Shown here piece after piece: positions 49,871 to 62,128 of a DNA stretch of 64,000 nt (its first letter is position 1; each line of letters opens with the position of its first letter). Position numbers and translations under genes: made by a program. A model generated the notes under the pieces. The model saw only the letters and a program-made list of their open reading frames with translations, ran no database searches and was not told where the DNA came from. Origin of the DNA: Gammaproteobacteria bacterium (lineage in GTDB: Bacteria; Pseudomonadota; Gammaproteobacteria; Burkholderiales; Rhodocyclaceae); the NCBI GenBank assembly GCA_029289235.1, contig JARFTZ010000047.1:1-64000 (forward strand), read 5' to 3'.

Positions 49871-49897
49871 AAAGGGCTTGCCATCGGCAAGCCCTTT
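49871..49897 (-). terminator. Rho-independent terminator of hupB
   Basis: AAAGGGCTTGCC and GGCAAGCCCTTT form a perfect 12-bp stem with a three-base loop; on the minus strand it is followed by TTTGTTTG. It lies 21 bases after the hupB stop and directly before the che operon promoter module. Confidence 0.9.
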
Positions 49898-49917
49898 CCG
49901 CTGACAGGAGATACGGG

Positions 49918-50214
49918 TTACTTCTTCTTCTTGCCCTTGGGCGCGGCAACAGCAGCCTTGAAGGAAGCGCCGGCGGAGAACTTGGGAACGGTGGTCGCCG
50001 GGATCTTGATCTTTTCGCCCGTCTTCGGGTTCTTGCCTTCGCGGGCGGCGCGCGCGGCGGCCTTGAAGGAGCCGAAACCGACGAGGCTGATAGCGTCACC
50101 CTTGGCGACAGCCTGAACGATGGTTTCGAGGACGGCGTCAAGCGCCTTGCCGGATGCTACTTTGGACAACTCGGTTTTCTCAGCGATTGCGTCGATCAAT
50201 TCAGACTTGTTCAT
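49918..50214 (-). CDS. hupB: DNA-binding protein HU
   Basis: 98-residue nucleoid protein. ATG 50214 (MNKSELIDAIAEKTELSKVASGKALDAVLETIVQAVAKGD) with AGGAGATACC before it; the track start 50370 is too early. The DNA-binding arm region 'GFGSFKAAARAAREGKNPKTGEKIKI' is standard. The C-terminus has a short extra tail 'FKAAVAAPKGKKKK' rich in lysine, seen in several betaproteobacterial HU proteins. It binds and bends DNA without strong sequence preference. Confidence 0.95.
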   Translation of the reverse strand: MNKSELIDAIAEKTELSKVASGKALDAVLETIVQAVAKGDAISLVGFGSFKAAARAAREGKNPKTGEKIKIPATTVPKFSAGASFKAAVAAPKGKKKK

Positions 50215-50366
50215 GGTATCTCCTGTTGTTGATTGTCGAGAGTCGTGGTGGAAACTCCGCAGCGATTCTTGCACTTCGTCAGCTTGAATGGAAGGGGGGG
50301 AACCCTTGAAATCGCCACGAAGCGGCAAAAAATGTTGTTTTTTTCCTCGCGCCGGGGTGGTTCCGG

Positions 50367-53213
<2,847 letters not shown>

Positions 53214-53337
53214 GAGGTGGGTGGTGAGGCCGAAAAAGCAAACCTGCTAATATACGCGGGAAATTTCGCCAATACGACCGCCTGAACACCTTCATTGTTC
53301 CAGGGTCTTTTTCCCGCCTGCGGTTGAGTCCATCCCG

Positions 53338-54534
53338 ATGCTTTCTCCCACCCACGAATCGATGAGTCCCGACGAGCGTTATTCGGGGCTGATCCTGTCC
53401 TTCGTCTTCGCCCTGCGCATGCTCGGGCTGTTCCTGATCCTGCCGGTGTTCGCCGTCCATGCGCGGCAGTTGCCGTCGGGGGATGACGTCATGCTGGTCG
53501 GCATGGCGCTGGGCGCCTACGGGCTGACCCAGGCACTGTTCCAGATCGCCTACGGTGTGGCTTCCGACCGGCTCGGGCGCAAGCCGGTGATTTTTTTCGG
53601 CCTGTTCATTTTCGCCATCGGCAGCTTCACGGCGGCGCTGTCGACGGACATCCACGGCATCATCATCGGCCGCGCCCTGCAGGGCGCCGGTGCCGTATCG
53701 GCGGCGGTGACCGCGCTGGCCGCCGATCTGACGCGACCGCAGCACTTGACCAAGGTGATGGCGATGATCGGCTCGTCGATCGGCCTGACTTTCGCGCTGT
53801 CGATGGTCGTGGCGCCGTTGCTCTATGACGGCGTCGGCATGGCCGGGATCTTCTCGCTCACCGGTTCGCTGTCGCTGTTCGGCATCTACATCGTCAAGAA
53901 GCTGGTCCCGGATGCGCCACTGGTGCCGCGCCAGCCGGGCGGCGCGAAATTCTCCGAGGTCTTGCGTGACAAGGCGCTGCTGCGCCTGAACTTCGGTGTG
54001 TTCAGCCTGCATTTCGCGCAGACGGCGATGTGGGTCGTGCTGCCGTCGGCGCTGGTCGGGGCCGGCGGGCTGCCGGTCGGCGAGCACTGGAAAGCGTATC
54101 TGCCGGCGGTGCTGCTGTCGTTCGTCGTCCTGGTGCCGGCAATCATCGCCGCGGAAAAGCATGGCCGGATGAAGTTCGTGTTCAATGCCGCCGTCGTCCT
54201 GCTGCTGGTGGTTCAAGCCGGGTTCGCGGGGCTGAGCGGCACCATCTCCGGGTTGTTCCTCTGGCTGACACTGTTTTTCGTCGCCTTCAATATCCTTGAG
54301 GCGGTGCAGCCGTCGCTGATCTCGCGCGTGGCACCGGCGCACGCCAAGGGGGCCGCGCTGGGAATCTACAACACCACCCAGTCGCTCGGACTCTTTCTCG
54401 GCGGCGTGGCCGGCGGCTGGCTGGCCCGGACGGGCGGAGCAACCGCCGTCTGGAGTGTCTGCGGCGCGATTCTGCTGGTCTGGCTGGCGCTCGGCCTGAC
54501 GATGCCGTTCCCGGTGCGCGGGCGTCAGCAGTAA
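53338..54534 (+). CDS. Major facilitator superfamily transporter (YajR-like)
   Basis: 398-residue inner-membrane carrier with 12 predicted helices. MFS motif A appears in '[25 protein letters not shown]' (loop 2-3), and '[22 protein letters not shown]' is typical of the drug/proton antiporter branch. No C-terminal soluble domain as in E. coli YajR is present. The substrate is unknown. It lies between divergent uvrA and downstream ssb, a common order in betaproteobacteria. ATG 53338 lacks a good ribosome binding site; ATG 53362 (MSPDERYSG) is an alternative. Confidence 0.88.
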   Translation: MLSPTHESMSPDERYSGLILSFVFALRMLGLFLILPVFAVHARQLPSGDDVMLVGMALGAYGLTQALFQIAYGVASDRLGRKPVIFFGLFIFAIGSFTAALSTDIHGIIIGRALQGAGAVSAAVTALAADLTRPQHLTKVMAMIGSSIGLTFALSMVVAPLLYDGVGMAGIFSLTGSLSLFGIYIVKKLVPDAPLVPRQPGGAKFSEVLRDKALLRLNFGVFSLHFAQTAMWVVLPSALVGAGGLPVGEHWKAYLPAVLLSFVVLVPAIIAAEKHGRMKFVFNAAVVLLLVVQAGFAGLSGTISGLFLWLTLFFVAFNILEAVQPSLISRVAPAHAKGAALGIYNTTQSLGLFLGGVAGGWLARTGGATAVWSVCGAILLVWLALGLTMPFPVRGRQQ

Positions 54535-54547
54535 CGCCAATCTCTTT

Positions 54548-54553
54548 TATAAT
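54548..54553 (+). promoter_or_regulatory. -10 box of ssb
   Basis: TATAAT, a perfect -10 element, lies 36 bases upstream of the ssb ATG and 14 bases after the MFS stop. No convincing -35 was seen. CAGGGAG is the ribosome binding site. ssb can thus be transcribed independently of the MFS gene. Confidence 0.5.
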
Positions 54554-54589
54554 CGCCGCTTTTCGAACACGATCCTTCAGGGAGTTTTC

Positions 54590-55063
54590 ATGGCCTCGGT
54601 CAATAAAGTCATTCTCGTCGGCAACCTCGGTGCCGACCCGGAAACCCGCTACATGCCGAACGGCGACGCCGTGGCCACCGTCCGCCTGGCGACGACCGAG
54701 TCCTGGAAGGACAAGGCGTCCGGCGAAAAACGCGAGATCACCGAATGGCATCGCGTCGTTTTTTTCCGCAGACTGGCCGAAATCGCCGGCCAGTACCTGA
54801 AAAAAGGCTCGTCAGTCTATATCGAGGGCCGCATCCGCACGCGAAAGTGGCAGGACAAGGAAGGCCAGGAGCGTTATACGACCGAGATCGAAGCCAGCGA
54901 GATGCAGATGCTCGGCGGCCGCCAGAGCGCCTCGTCGTCCGGCGGTGAAGTCGAATACGGCGGCAGCATGCCGTCGTCGGCGCCGTCGGGCGGCGGCAAT
55001 CGCCCGGCGCCGGCCAAGAAGGCGCCGAGCTTCGACGACATGGACGACGACATCCCGTTCTGA
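54590..55063 (+). CDS. ssb: Single-stranded DNA-binding protein
   Basis: 157-residue SSB. The OB fold covers residues 1 to about 110 ('[38 protein letters not shown]', '[38 protein letters not shown]'). A glycine/serine/proline-rich linker follows, and the acidic tip ends '[10 protein letters not shown]', the conserved tail that recruits DNA-repair and replication partners. Length and tail are normal. It ends at a strong terminator. Confidence 0.97.
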   Translation: MASVNKVILVGNLGADPETRYMPNGDAVATVRLATTESWKDKASGEKREITEWHRVVFFRRLAEIAGQYLKKGSSVYIEGRIRTRKWQDKEGQERYTTEIEASEMQMLGGRQSASSSGGEVEYGGSMPSSAPSGGGNRPAPAKKAPSFDDMDDDIPF

Positions 55064-55088
55064 CCGTCGTCCAAACCCGGAAATGAAG

Positions 55089-55122
55089 GACCCCGGTCAG
55101 GTTGATGACCGGGGTCTTTTTT
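55089..55122 (+). terminator. Rho-independent terminator of ssb
   Basis: GACCCCGGTCA and TGACCGGGGTC form an 11-bp stem around GGTTGA, followed by TTTTTT. It lies 25 bases after the ssb stop and separates it from the convergent tad locus. Confidence 0.9.
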
Positions 55123-55148
55123 ATTGAGACGTCGCAGGATCTCCGGCG

Positions 55149-56531
55149 TTACGGGGCCTTGGCGAGTATCGCTTTTCTTGCGGACCCAGACACTGCGTCA
55201 CGTCCGAGTACGATCCTGACGTCCGAGTTGATGCGCGCTTCCTTTGCCGGTGACAGTTGGGCGTCGAGTTGCGTGCGATGCAGCAGGGCTTTGGCCGCAT
55301 CCAGATGGCCGGGCTGGTACTCGACGAGCGTTTTCCTGAGGGTGAAAGAGGCGTAGTTGGTGATCCGGCTCACGGGGATGTGGTCCTTGCGCAGCCGGGC
55401 GCTGAACAACTTGGCGAAGCCGGTCGTTCCATTGGCGTTGGTGACCTCGACCTTGATCTGCCTGAAGTCGAACTCCGGCGTTGATTCCGCATTCCGGTCG
55501 AGCGAGGTGCCGACGACCGGTTCCGGGGCCGCGACGTTGACGGGCGGCGGCGCGGCCTTGGCCAGGACCACGGGTTCCACCGACGCTGTCACCACCGGAT
55601 CGGGTTTCTCAACCACGATCGGATTGGCCTGCGCGACGACCACGGTTTCGGGACCGGCCATCGAGACCGTTTCGGCCAGGTCGACGACCTCCCGACTGGT
55701 CGAGACCAGAACGAACGTGCCGCCATCGCTGCGCGCATCCGAAACGCTGACGGGCGGCGTGGTTTGAGTTGGCGACGTCGTAACGGCTGACACGGTGATC
55801 TCGTCCCGCCGGGCGACCTGGATCTCGCCAGCGTGCCGGTCGATGACGGTGAGAACCGGTTGCGACGGCATTGTCACCGGCTGGACCTGCACTACGCTTC
55901 CGGCGTCTGGCGTTGGAGTCGTCGGCGGCACGTGAGGCGTGGTCACGCTGCTCGCCGCGAGTGGGGCCGCCAACTCCGCGGATGCGCGAGCCAGCAGTGA
56001 AGTCGGGAGGGCGTACGTTTGTCGCGATTTCGCAGCGGCGGCCAGGCGCGTGTCGGATTGTGCCTTGGCGATCCGTTCCAGGTTGGCCCAGGCGCGCTCG
56101 AGCGACGGGTCGACCGCCAGCGCCTTGCGTATTGCCGTGTAGGCTTTTTCCATGTGCCCCAGCAGGACGTAGGCGAAGCCGAGATTGTTGTGCAGGTGGC
56201 TGGCGTCCGGGGCGATCGCCAGGGCTTTTTCGAACTGTTGTACCGACCGCTCCAGGTCTCCGCGTTCGGCATAGAGGCTGCCCAGCGCGTTGAGGGCTTC
56301 GACCTGGCTGCCGTCCAGCGAGATGGATTTCCGGTAGGCTGCTTCCGCCATGTCGTAGCGTTTCTGGCCGTGGTAATAGCGCGCCAGCTGGTAGTACGAC
56401 GTGGCGTTTAGCGTGCCGTGCTTCACGGTCGAAACAGGAGCGACCTGATACGCCAGCCGGTTCTTGTCGGTCGACGCGCAGCCTGCGCCGAGCGCTGCGA
56501 TCAGCGCCACTACGAGTATCCGAGGCTTCAT
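55149..56531 (-). CDS. tadD: TadD-like lipoprotein with TPR repeats and LytR_C domain
   Basis: 460 residues, starting at ATG 56531 with AAGGAAA upstream. The signal peptide ends in a lipobox (LGAGC, Cys at about 18), so it is an outer-membrane or periplasmic lipoprotein. TPR repeats occupy about 45-170 ('ATSYYQLARYYHGQKRYDMAEAAYRKSISLDG'), then comes a long Pro/Thr/Val-rich low-complexity linker (about 190-355). The last 100 residues ('IKVEVTNANGTTGFAKLFSARLRKDHI', 'TLVEYQPGHLDAAKALL') match the LytR C-terminal domain type. TadD proteins are pilotin-like assembly factors of Flp pili. Last gene of the tad operon, after tadC. Confidence 0.82.
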   Translation of the reverse strand: MKPRILVVALIAALGAGCASTDKNRLAYQVAPVSTVKHGTLNATSYYQLARYYHGQKRYDMAEAAYRKSISLDGSQVEALNALGSLYAERGDLERSVQQFEKALAIAPDASHLHNNLGFAYVLLGHMEKAYTAIRKALAVDPSLERAWANLERIAKAQSDTRLAAAAKSRQTYALPTSLLARASAELAAPLAASSVTTPHVPPTTPTPDAGSVVQVQPVTMPSQPVLTVIDRHAGEIQVARRDEITVSAVTTSPTQTTPPVSVSDARSDGGTFVLVSTSREVVDLAETVSMAGPETVVVAQANPIVVEKPDPVVTASVEPVVLAKAAPPPVNVAAPEPVVGTSLDRNAESTPEFDFRQIKVEVTNANGTTGFAKLFSARLRKDHIPVSRITNYASFTLRKTLVEYQPGHLDAAKALLHRTQLDAQLSPAKEARINSDVRIVLGRDAVSGSARKAILAKAP

Positions 56532-56582
56532 GGCCAGTTTCCTTTCAACCTTGTCGATAGCGGTTCAGTGGACCCGGTTCGG

Positions 56583-57527
56583 CTAACCGCCGCCGCTCAG
56601 CGTCGGCAGGAGAATCCGGTAAATCTGGATGAACGCCGGGCCGAGCACCACCAGGAGCAGCGACGGGAAAATGCAGAAGATCAGGGGGAAAAGGAGTTTC
56701 AGCGCGATCTTCGCGGCAGCCTCCTCGGCGCGCTGGCGACGCTTGGTGCGCAGCATTTCCGAATGGATGCGCAGGGCCGAGGCGATGCTGGTGCCGAAGC
56801 GTTCGGCCTGGATGATCAGTGCAACCCACGCCTCAACCTCTTCGACGCCGGTGCGCGTGGCGAGGTTGCGCAGGGCCCGCTCGCGGTCGCTGCCCGCGCG
56901 CAACTCGAGGCCGACCATGCTGAGTTCTTCCGAGAGCACTTCGCTCTTGTGGCCGATATCACCGGCAACGCGGTCGATCGCCGCCTCGACGCCGAGCCCG
57001 GCTTCCACGCACACGGTCATCAGGTCGAGGGCGTCCGGAAAACTCTCGAAAATCTCGCGCTGGCGGACCATCACCAGATGCGAGAGAACCCCATTGGGCA
57101 GGTAATAGCCGACGGTGGCGGCGAGCAACAGGATCACCAGCATGCTGTTGAGTTGAATCGTCTTGCCCGAGAGAATGAAGTAGAGATAGGCAAGGCCGGG
57201 AATGCCGAGCGCCAGAATGGTTTTTGCGCCGAAGTAGACCATCGGCGCTGCGGCGCCGCGGATCCCGGCGTTCATGAATCGCGTGCGGATGCCGGACTCT
57301 TCCCACCCTTCCTCCGGGACCGACAATTTGCCGAAGCGCGCGGTCAGCTTGGCGGCACGGTCGACCCATTGGCCGGACGCCGTGGTGCTGCTGTTCGGCG
57401 AACGCGGCGTGAACTCGCGCAAACGTTCCTGGACGGGCGTCGGCCGGAAGTAGCTGATGGCAAACGCCACGGCGGCGAAAACCGAGAGGAAGACAAAGAC
57501 CAGAAAGGCGATCTGCATCAGGTTCAT
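56583..57527 (-). CDS. tadC: Tad secretion inner-membrane platform protein TadC
   Basis: 314-residue type II secretion F-domain protein. One N-terminal helix ('IAFLVFVFLSVFAAVAFAISYF'), a central helix pair near 110-160, the cytoplasmic F domain ('FESFPDALDLMTVCVEAGLGVEAAIDRVAGDI') and a C-terminal membrane segment ('LLFPLIFCIFPSLLLVVLGPAFIQIY'). Partner of TadB in the membrane platform that assembles Flp pilin. ATG 57527 follows GGGAGAG; 39 bases after tadB. Confidence 0.93.
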   Translation of the reverse strand: MNLMQIAFLVFVFLSVFAAVAFAISYFRPTPVQERLREFTPRSPNSSTTASGQWVDRAAKLTARFGKLSVPEEGWEESGIRTRFMNAGIRGAAAPMVYFGAKTILALGIPGLAYLYFILSGKTIQLNSMLVILLLAATVGYYLPNGVLSHLVMVRQREIFESFPDALDLMTVCVEAGLGVEAAIDRVAGDIGHKSEVLSEELSMVGLELRAGSDRERALRNLATRTGVEEVEAWVALIIQAERFGTSIASALRIHSEMLRTKRRQRAEEAAAKIALKLLFPLIFCIFPSLLLVVLGPAFIQIYRILLPTLSGGG

Positions 57528-57566
57528 TTTTATCTCTCCCGCAACAGGGGCCGCAAGGCAGTCATG

Positions 57567-58544
57567 TCAGACGCGAATCTTGATGATCCGGCTCATCCAC
57601 CAGATGCCGAAGGCCATCATGAACAAGGCGAAATAGATCAGCTTCAGCCCGGCCGGATCGTTCCAAAGAACAGTCATGAAGCCCGGATTGACGATGTTGA
57701 TCATCAGCGCCGTGGCAAACGGCAAGAGCGACAGAATCCAGGCCGACAGCCGGCCCTCCGCCGACAGCGTGCGGATTTCGCCCATCAGCTTGATGCGCGC
57801 CCGCACGATCGCGCTGATGTTGTCCAGCAGCTCGGCCAGGTTGCCGCCGGTCTCGCGCTGGATCAGGAGCGCCACCACGAAATACTGCAGGTCGGTGCTG
57901 GGGACGCGTTCGAGCAGATTGAGCAAGGCATCCTCCAGCCTCACGCCGTAGTTGATTTCGTCGAAGAGGGTGCGGAATTCGGAACCGATCGGATCGGACA
58001 TTTCTTCGCCGACCATCTTCAGGGCATTGGGGAAGGCGTGGCCGGCGCGCATGGCGCGGCCCATCAGGTCGATGGCGTCGGGCAGCTGGTTTTCCAGCCG
58101 CTGCATGCGTTTCGTCCGGGCGCGGAAGATATAGAGGGTGGGCAGCGCGGCGAGGATGCAGCCGAGGAGGATGCCGAACAGCAGCCCGCGCCCGAGATAC
58201 ATCGGGACGAACACGCCGGCGCTGCCGAACAACAGGGTGAGCAGGATCACGTCGCCGAGCGTCACGGAAAGACCGGACTGGACGATGATCCGGTCCACAG
58301 TCTGCACATGCGGCAAGGCCAGCAGCAGCCGTTGCATCGTATCCGAGCGGCTGAGCATGCGCTGCTTGAGAATCGACAGCTGTTCGGTGCCGTGACCGCC
58401 CGCCGACGCGGCGCGCAGGCGACGAGCCATGCGCCGCGCCTCCGGTCCGCGCGTGGTGTTCCACCACATGAACAGCCCCTCGATGCCGAGCACCACGGCG
58501 ATGAACACCGCGACGGCGAAGAACAGGAAAAGCGAATCGAACAT
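57567..58544 (-). CDS. tadB: Tad secretion inner-membrane platform protein TadB
   Basis: 325-residue F-domain protein, paralog of TadC. 'FLFFAVAVFIAVVLGIEGLFMWW' is the N-terminal helix; the F domain is 'LENQLPDAIDLMGRAMRAGHAFPNALKMVGEEM' and 'FVVALLIQRETGGNLAELLDNISAIVRAR'; two C-terminal helices follow. ATG 58544 has AAGGAG before it. Out-of-frame ORF 57562-58569 over the same region is a shadow. Confidence 0.93.
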   Translation of the reverse strand: MFDSLFLFFAVAVFIAVVLGIEGLFMWWNTTRGPEARRMARRLRAASAGGHGTEQLSILKQRMLSRSDTMQRLLLALPHVQTVDRIIVQSGLSVTLGDVILLTLLFGSAGVFVPMYLGRGLLFGILLGCILAALPTLYIFRARTKRMQRLENQLPDAIDLMGRAMRAGHAFPNALKMVGEEMSDPIGSEFRTLFDEINYGVRLEDALLNLLERVPSTDLQYFVVALLIQRETGGNLAELLDNISAIVRARIKLMGEIRTLSAEGRLSAWILSLLPFATALMINIVNPGFMTVLWNDPAGLKLIYFALFMMAFGIWWMSRIIKIRV

Positions 58545-58565
58545 TTCCGGCTCCTTGTTGATGAA

Positions 58566-59933
58566 TCACTCGTAACGCCGCATCGGGTCGAACAGCGTGT
58601 CGGACAGCGGCAGGCCGTAGGCGCGGATGCGGTCGGAAAAGCGCGGCCGGATGCCGGTCGCGGCGAAATACCCCTGCACGACGCCGCCCTCGCCGACACC
58701 GGTCTGGCGGAAGCTGAAGATCTCCTGCATGGTGATCATGTCGCCTTCCATGCCGGTGATTTCCTGCAGGCTGACGATCTTGCGCTTGCCGTCGGTCAAG
58801 CGCGCGATCTGCACGACGACGTTGATCGCCGACGCGATCTGCGAGCGCATCACCTTCGGCAGCGAGTTGACGCCGGCCATGCCCAGCATGTTCTCCAGCC
58901 GTGTCAGCGCGTCGCGCGGGGTGTTCGCGTGGATCGTGCCCATCGAACCCTCGTGGCCGGTGTTCATCGCCTGCAGCATGTCCAGTGCCTCGGCGCCGCG
59001 CACTTCGCCGAGGATGATGCGGTCCGGGCGCATGCGCAGCGCGTTGCGCACCAGCGCGCGCTGGTTGACCTCGCCGCGGCCCTCGATGTTCGGCGGGCGG
59101 GTTTCCAGGCGGACCACGTGCGGCTGCTGCAATTGCAGTTCGGCGGCATCTTCGATGGTGATGATCCGCTCATGCGCCGGAATGAAGCTGGAGAGGATGT
59201 TCAGCAAGGTCGTCTTGCCGGTGCCGGTGCCGCCCGAGATCAGGATGTTGAGCTTCGCCTGGGTCAGTGACGCGAGCAGTTCGGCCATCTCCGGCACCAG
59301 CGTCTTGAATTCGAGCAGGTTTTCCATCGTCAGGGGGATGACCGCGAAGCGGCGGATCGACAACGTCGGCCCGTCCAGCGCCAGCGGCGGAATGATGGCG
59401 TTCACCCGCGAGCCGTCGGGCAGGCGCGCATCGACCATCGGGCTGGATTCGTCGATGCGCCGCCCGACGCGCGAGACGATCTTGTCGATGATCTTCATCA
59501 GGTGCTCATCGTCGGTGAAGCTGACGTCGGTCAATTCGATGACGCCGCGCCGCTCGACATACACCTGCTGCGAGTTGTTGACCAGGATATCCGATACCGT
59601 CGGGTCGGCCAGCAGCGGTTCCAGCGGGCCGAGGCCGAGCATTTCGTACTGGATGTCGCGAACGAGGTTGCGCCGTTCCTGTTCGTTGACCACCACGTTC
59701 TGTTCCTGCAGCAGCGTTTCGACCAGGCCGCGCAGTTCGTCGCGCAGGTTCTCGGGCGTCAGGCTCTCCATCGCCTCGAGGTCGATGCGCTCCAGCAGCG
59801 CCATGTGCATGTGGCTTTTCAGTTCCTGATAGGCCCGGGTGTTGCGCATCGAGGCCGCACGCTGCGGGATGTCCATGCGCCCCTCTGGCGGGGTGGCGCT
59901 GCCCAGTGTCTCGAGTCTCTCGCGTAGTGACAC
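58566..59933 (-). CDS. tadA: Tad secretion ATPase TadA/CpaF
   Basis: 455-residue hexameric ATPase that powers Flp pilus assembly. The start is set to GTG 59933 because AAAGGAGA lies eight bases upstream; the track's TTG 59951 would bury that site inside the gene. Walker A is 'LISGGTGTGKTTLLNIL', with 'IITIEDAAELQLQQPHVVRLETRPPN' (Asp box), Walker B 'RIILGEVRGAEALDML' and the His box 'MNTGHEGSMGTIHANTPRDALTRLE', all intact. Confidence 0.95.
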   Translation of the reverse strand: MSLRERLETLGSATPPEGRMDIPQRAASMRNTRAYQELKSHMHMALLERIDLEAMESLTPENLRDELRGLVETLLQEQNVVVNEQERRNLVRDIQYEMLGLGPLEPLLADPTVSDILVNNSQQVYVERRGVIELTDVSFTDDEHLMKIIDKIVSRVGRRIDESSPMVDARLPDGSRVNAIIPPLALDGPTLSIRRFAVIPLTMENLLEFKTLVPEMAELLASLTQAKLNILISGGTGTGKTTLLNILSSFIPAHERIITIEDAAELQLQQPHVVRLETRPPNIEGRGEVNQRALVRNALRMRPDRIILGEVRGAEALDMLQAMNTGHEGSMGTIHANTPRDALTRLENMLGMAGVNSLPKVMRSQIASAINVVVQIARLTDGKRKIVSLQEITGMEGDMITMQEIFSFRQTGVGEGGVVQGYFAATGIRPRFSDRIRAYGLPLSDTLFDPMRRYE

Positions 59934-59987
59934 GTTCGTTTCTCCTTTCAATTTCCTTTTGGCAGCATCCGACGCGCCAGTGGCTCG

Positions 59988-61154
59988 CTAACCCTTGCGC
60001 GAGAACATGCGCGACAACCAGCCGTCGCTTACCGCCTGCGCTTCTGCGGGAACGAATTCGCGTCCCATCTCGATGAGGTACTTGCTGATCGGGTCGCCCC
60101 GGTTGGCCCGGGCGATCGGCACCCCGAGATTCACCGACGCCGCTGCCGCGTGATAGCTGTTCGGCACGACGTAGGCAACCTTGGTGTCGATCGCTTTCTC
60201 CAGGTCCTGCACCGTGAACTCGCCGCCTTTCTCGTGACGATTGACGATCACCCGGATCTTCGAGCGCGGGTAGTCCAGCGAGCGGAATACCGTCAGCAGC
60301 CGCTTGCCGTCACGTACGAAAGGCAAGGTGAGTTGCATGACCGGGAAGATCGTGTCGGCCATGTCGAGTACCTGCACGCTGATGCCGTTGAGCGAACGCG
60401 GCAGATCGACGATGACGAAGTCGTAGTTCTGGCGGGCCAGGCGTACGATCGCATCGAGATGCTCGCGTCGCACCTCGACGGCCTGCTCCGGATTGTCCGG
60501 CGCGGCGAGAATGTGAAAATTCGCCGCGACCTGGAGCATCGACGCGGCCAGCAGGGAGGCGTCGAGGCGGTGGATCTGCTGCGACAGTTCGGCCAGATTG
60601 CTCGGCGGGTGCGATTCGGAGACGAACATCGCGGCATCGCCGAACTGAAGGTTGAGATCGATCAACGCCACGCGCCGGCCGAACTCGTGGGCCAGCACAT
60701 AGGCGAAATTGGCCGCGAGAAAGGTCGCGCCGCTGCCGCCCTTGCAGGAGAGGAATGCGAACACTTTTCCGTCGTTGCCGGACGGATGCTTGCCGCGCTT
60801 GTGCATGATCCGGGCCAGTGCGGCTTGCAGGATGTCCTGGCTGGCGGACGAGGGAATGACCTCGCGCACGCCGGCGCGCATCGCGTTCATCAGGAACTCG
60901 GCCGACGTGTCGGCGGAAACGAGCAGGATGTCGATGCCCGGCGAGACCAGGCTCAGCGATTCGATCGGGTTCAGGTTGGCCCGCGTCGCGTCGTCGACGA
61001 TCAGGACATCCGGCGCCGACCCGTTGATGAGCGCCGGAAGGGTGTTGTCTGCCTGCAGGCTGCCGGAGATGTCGGCGCCTGAACTCTTTTCGGCCACCGC
61101 GCGCCGGATGAACTCGAAGCGGGTGGCGTCGTTGTAGAGGACTTTTATTTTCAT
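59988..61154 (-). CDS. tadZ: Tad pilus localisation ATPase TadZ/CpaE
   Basis: 388 residues from ATG 61154 (MKIKVLYNDATRFEFIRRAVAEK); the track start 61205 would overlap the upstream TadE-like gene. The N-terminal 120 residues form an atypical receiver domain ('DVLIVDDATRANLN', 'REVIPSSASQDILQAAL'). The C-terminal ParA/MinD-type ATPase has a variant Walker A 'FLSCKGGSGATFLAANFAYVLA' and 'RRVALIDLNLQFGDAAMF'. TadZ proteins place the secretion machine at a cell pole. The ribosome binding site for either start is weak. Confidence 0.88.
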   Translation of the reverse strand: MKIKVLYNDATRFEFIRRAVAEKSSGADISGSLQADNTLPALINGSAPDVLIVDDATRANLNPIESLSLVSPGIDILLVSADTSAEFLMNAMRAGVREVIPSSASQDILQAALARIMHKRGKHPSGNDGKVFAFLSCKGGSGATFLAANFAYVLAHEFGRRVALIDLNLQFGDAAMFVSESHPPSNLAELSQQIHRLDASLLAASMLQVAANFHILAAPDNPEQAVEVRREHLDAIVRLARQNYDFVIVDLPRSLNGISVQVLDMADTIFPVMQLTLPFVRDGKRLLTVFRSLDYPRSKIRVIVNRHEKGGEFTVQDLEKAIDTKVAYVVPNSYHAAAASVNLGVPIARANRGDPISKYLIEMGREFVPAEAQAVSDGWLSRMFSRKG

Positions 61155-61179
61155 GGCTCGAATCTCGCGGGGGTTTCGA

Positions 61180-61647
61180 TCATTGACATATTTCGTTGCC
61201 ATCACTGTTCATGTATTCGCGTGGCAGCGTTGTCTGAAAAGGTGGCAACGGAATCGCCAGTGACACAAAGGGGATGATCGTTTGATGGGAATAGTCCTTC
61301 AGCCTGACGCGAACCTCTTTGCAGGTGTCAGCGGTGCAAGAGTTCGGAGTCGCTGGGGGATTGAGGTATTCGATATCGATCTGCGAGTTTGCTGTCAACG
61401 CTGGGAGCATCTCGCGCATCCGACCTTTTATCTTTTCAGCATCTTCCTTCGAGCAGACCACCGCGAGACGTGCTCCCAAGCGCGTGGCCTCTGCTGCGGC
61501 ATTCCACGTCCACAGTAGCCTGCCCATCTCCATGATTCCGATAAGCAACATGAAGAAAACGGAGGCGACGATTGCAAACTCAACTGCCGCCGCACCTTCT
61601 TGCTTTCCCGCTTGCGTATATCGGGGAGGAAGATAACAGTCTTTCAC
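61180..61647 (-). CDS. TadE/TadF-like minor pseudopilin (second copy)
   Basis: 155 residues beginning at GTG 61647, which overlaps the stop of the preceding pseudopilin gene (GTGA). A class-III-like leader precedes the hydrophobic stretch 'GAAAVEFAIVASVFFMLLIGIMEMGRLLWTWNAAAEAT', the TadE signature with the conserved Glu five residues into the mature part. The periplasmic part has two cysteines ('NSCTADTCKE') and a C-terminal third. Minor pseudopilins of Flp pili are processed by TadV-type peptidases; no such gene is in the window. Less GC-rich than tadABC. Confidence 0.85.
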   Translation of the reverse strand: MKDCYLPPRYTQAGKQEGAAAVEFAIVASVFFMLLIGIMEMGRLLWTWNAAAEATRLGARLAVVCSKEDAEKIKGRMREMLPALTANSQIDIEYLNPPATPNSCTADTCKEVRVRLKDYSHQTIIPFVSLAIPLPPFQTTLPREYMNSDGNEICQ

Positions 61648-62099
61648 AGTTGGCCTCGCATTGATGTGCTGATGTTGCCGAACGTAATGTCGGGCATCAC
61701 AAATTCAACTATCGAGTTGTACGGATAACCGTGGATTCGCACGACGACGAGGTTTATCGTGCCACTGCCAGTAGTCAGGGATGTAGTGACACCATTGCAG
61801 GAAAGCACTTGATCGCATGTTTCCACCATCCCGAGATTCAGTCCCGGTGCTAAAGGCGTGTCCGTATTGTCACAGGATGGCTTACCATATACGGCCATGC
61901 ATTTTGCCGTGGTGTGTTCATTGGCATCGCCCGGAGTCTGTGTGGTGAGGTAGCGGGCTGCATCGCGGACGGACTTGGTAAGCGTGTTATAGGTATAGAT
62001 GGCTCGGCCAAATTCGGTGATGCCAAAGGCAAGGACCACCAGCGGGATCAATAAGATGCCAAACTCAACCGCTGCGACGCCTTTCTCGAGTTTTTGCAT
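61644..62099 (-). CDS. tadE: TadE-like minor pseudopilin
   Basis: 151 residues from ATG 62099 (MQKLEKGVAAVEFGILLIPLVVLAFGITEFGRAIYTYNTLTKSV) with AGGAG upstream; the track start 62198 lies inside tadG. The 'GVAAVEFGILLIPLVVLAFGITEFGR' segment is the TadE signature. The periplasmic domain has four cysteines in two pairs ('CMAVYGKPSC', 'CDQVLSC'), probably disulfide-bonded. Between tadG and the second TadE-like gene. Confidence 0.88.
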   Translation of the reverse strand: MQKLEKGVAAVEFGILLIPLVVLAFGITEFGRAIYTYNTLTKSVRDAARYLTTQTPGDANEHTTAKCMAVYGKPSCDNTDTPLAPGLNLGMVETCDQVLSCNGVTTSLTTGSGTINLVVVRIHGYPYNSIVEFVMPDITFGNISTSMRGQL

Positions 62100-62128
62100 G
62101 TTTGGCTCCTTTGCCCATTTTTCCAGCA

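Noticed and set aside
53214-53337. SOS (LexA) box in front of uvrA
   Set aside because: No CTGT-N8-ACAG pattern could be found; only a TATATT-like -10 element is visible.
56418-59270. A 950-residue plus-strand ORF across tadC, tadB and tadA
   Set aside because: Antisense shadow of three tad genes with intact motifs; arginine/histidine-rich composition typical of such shadows.
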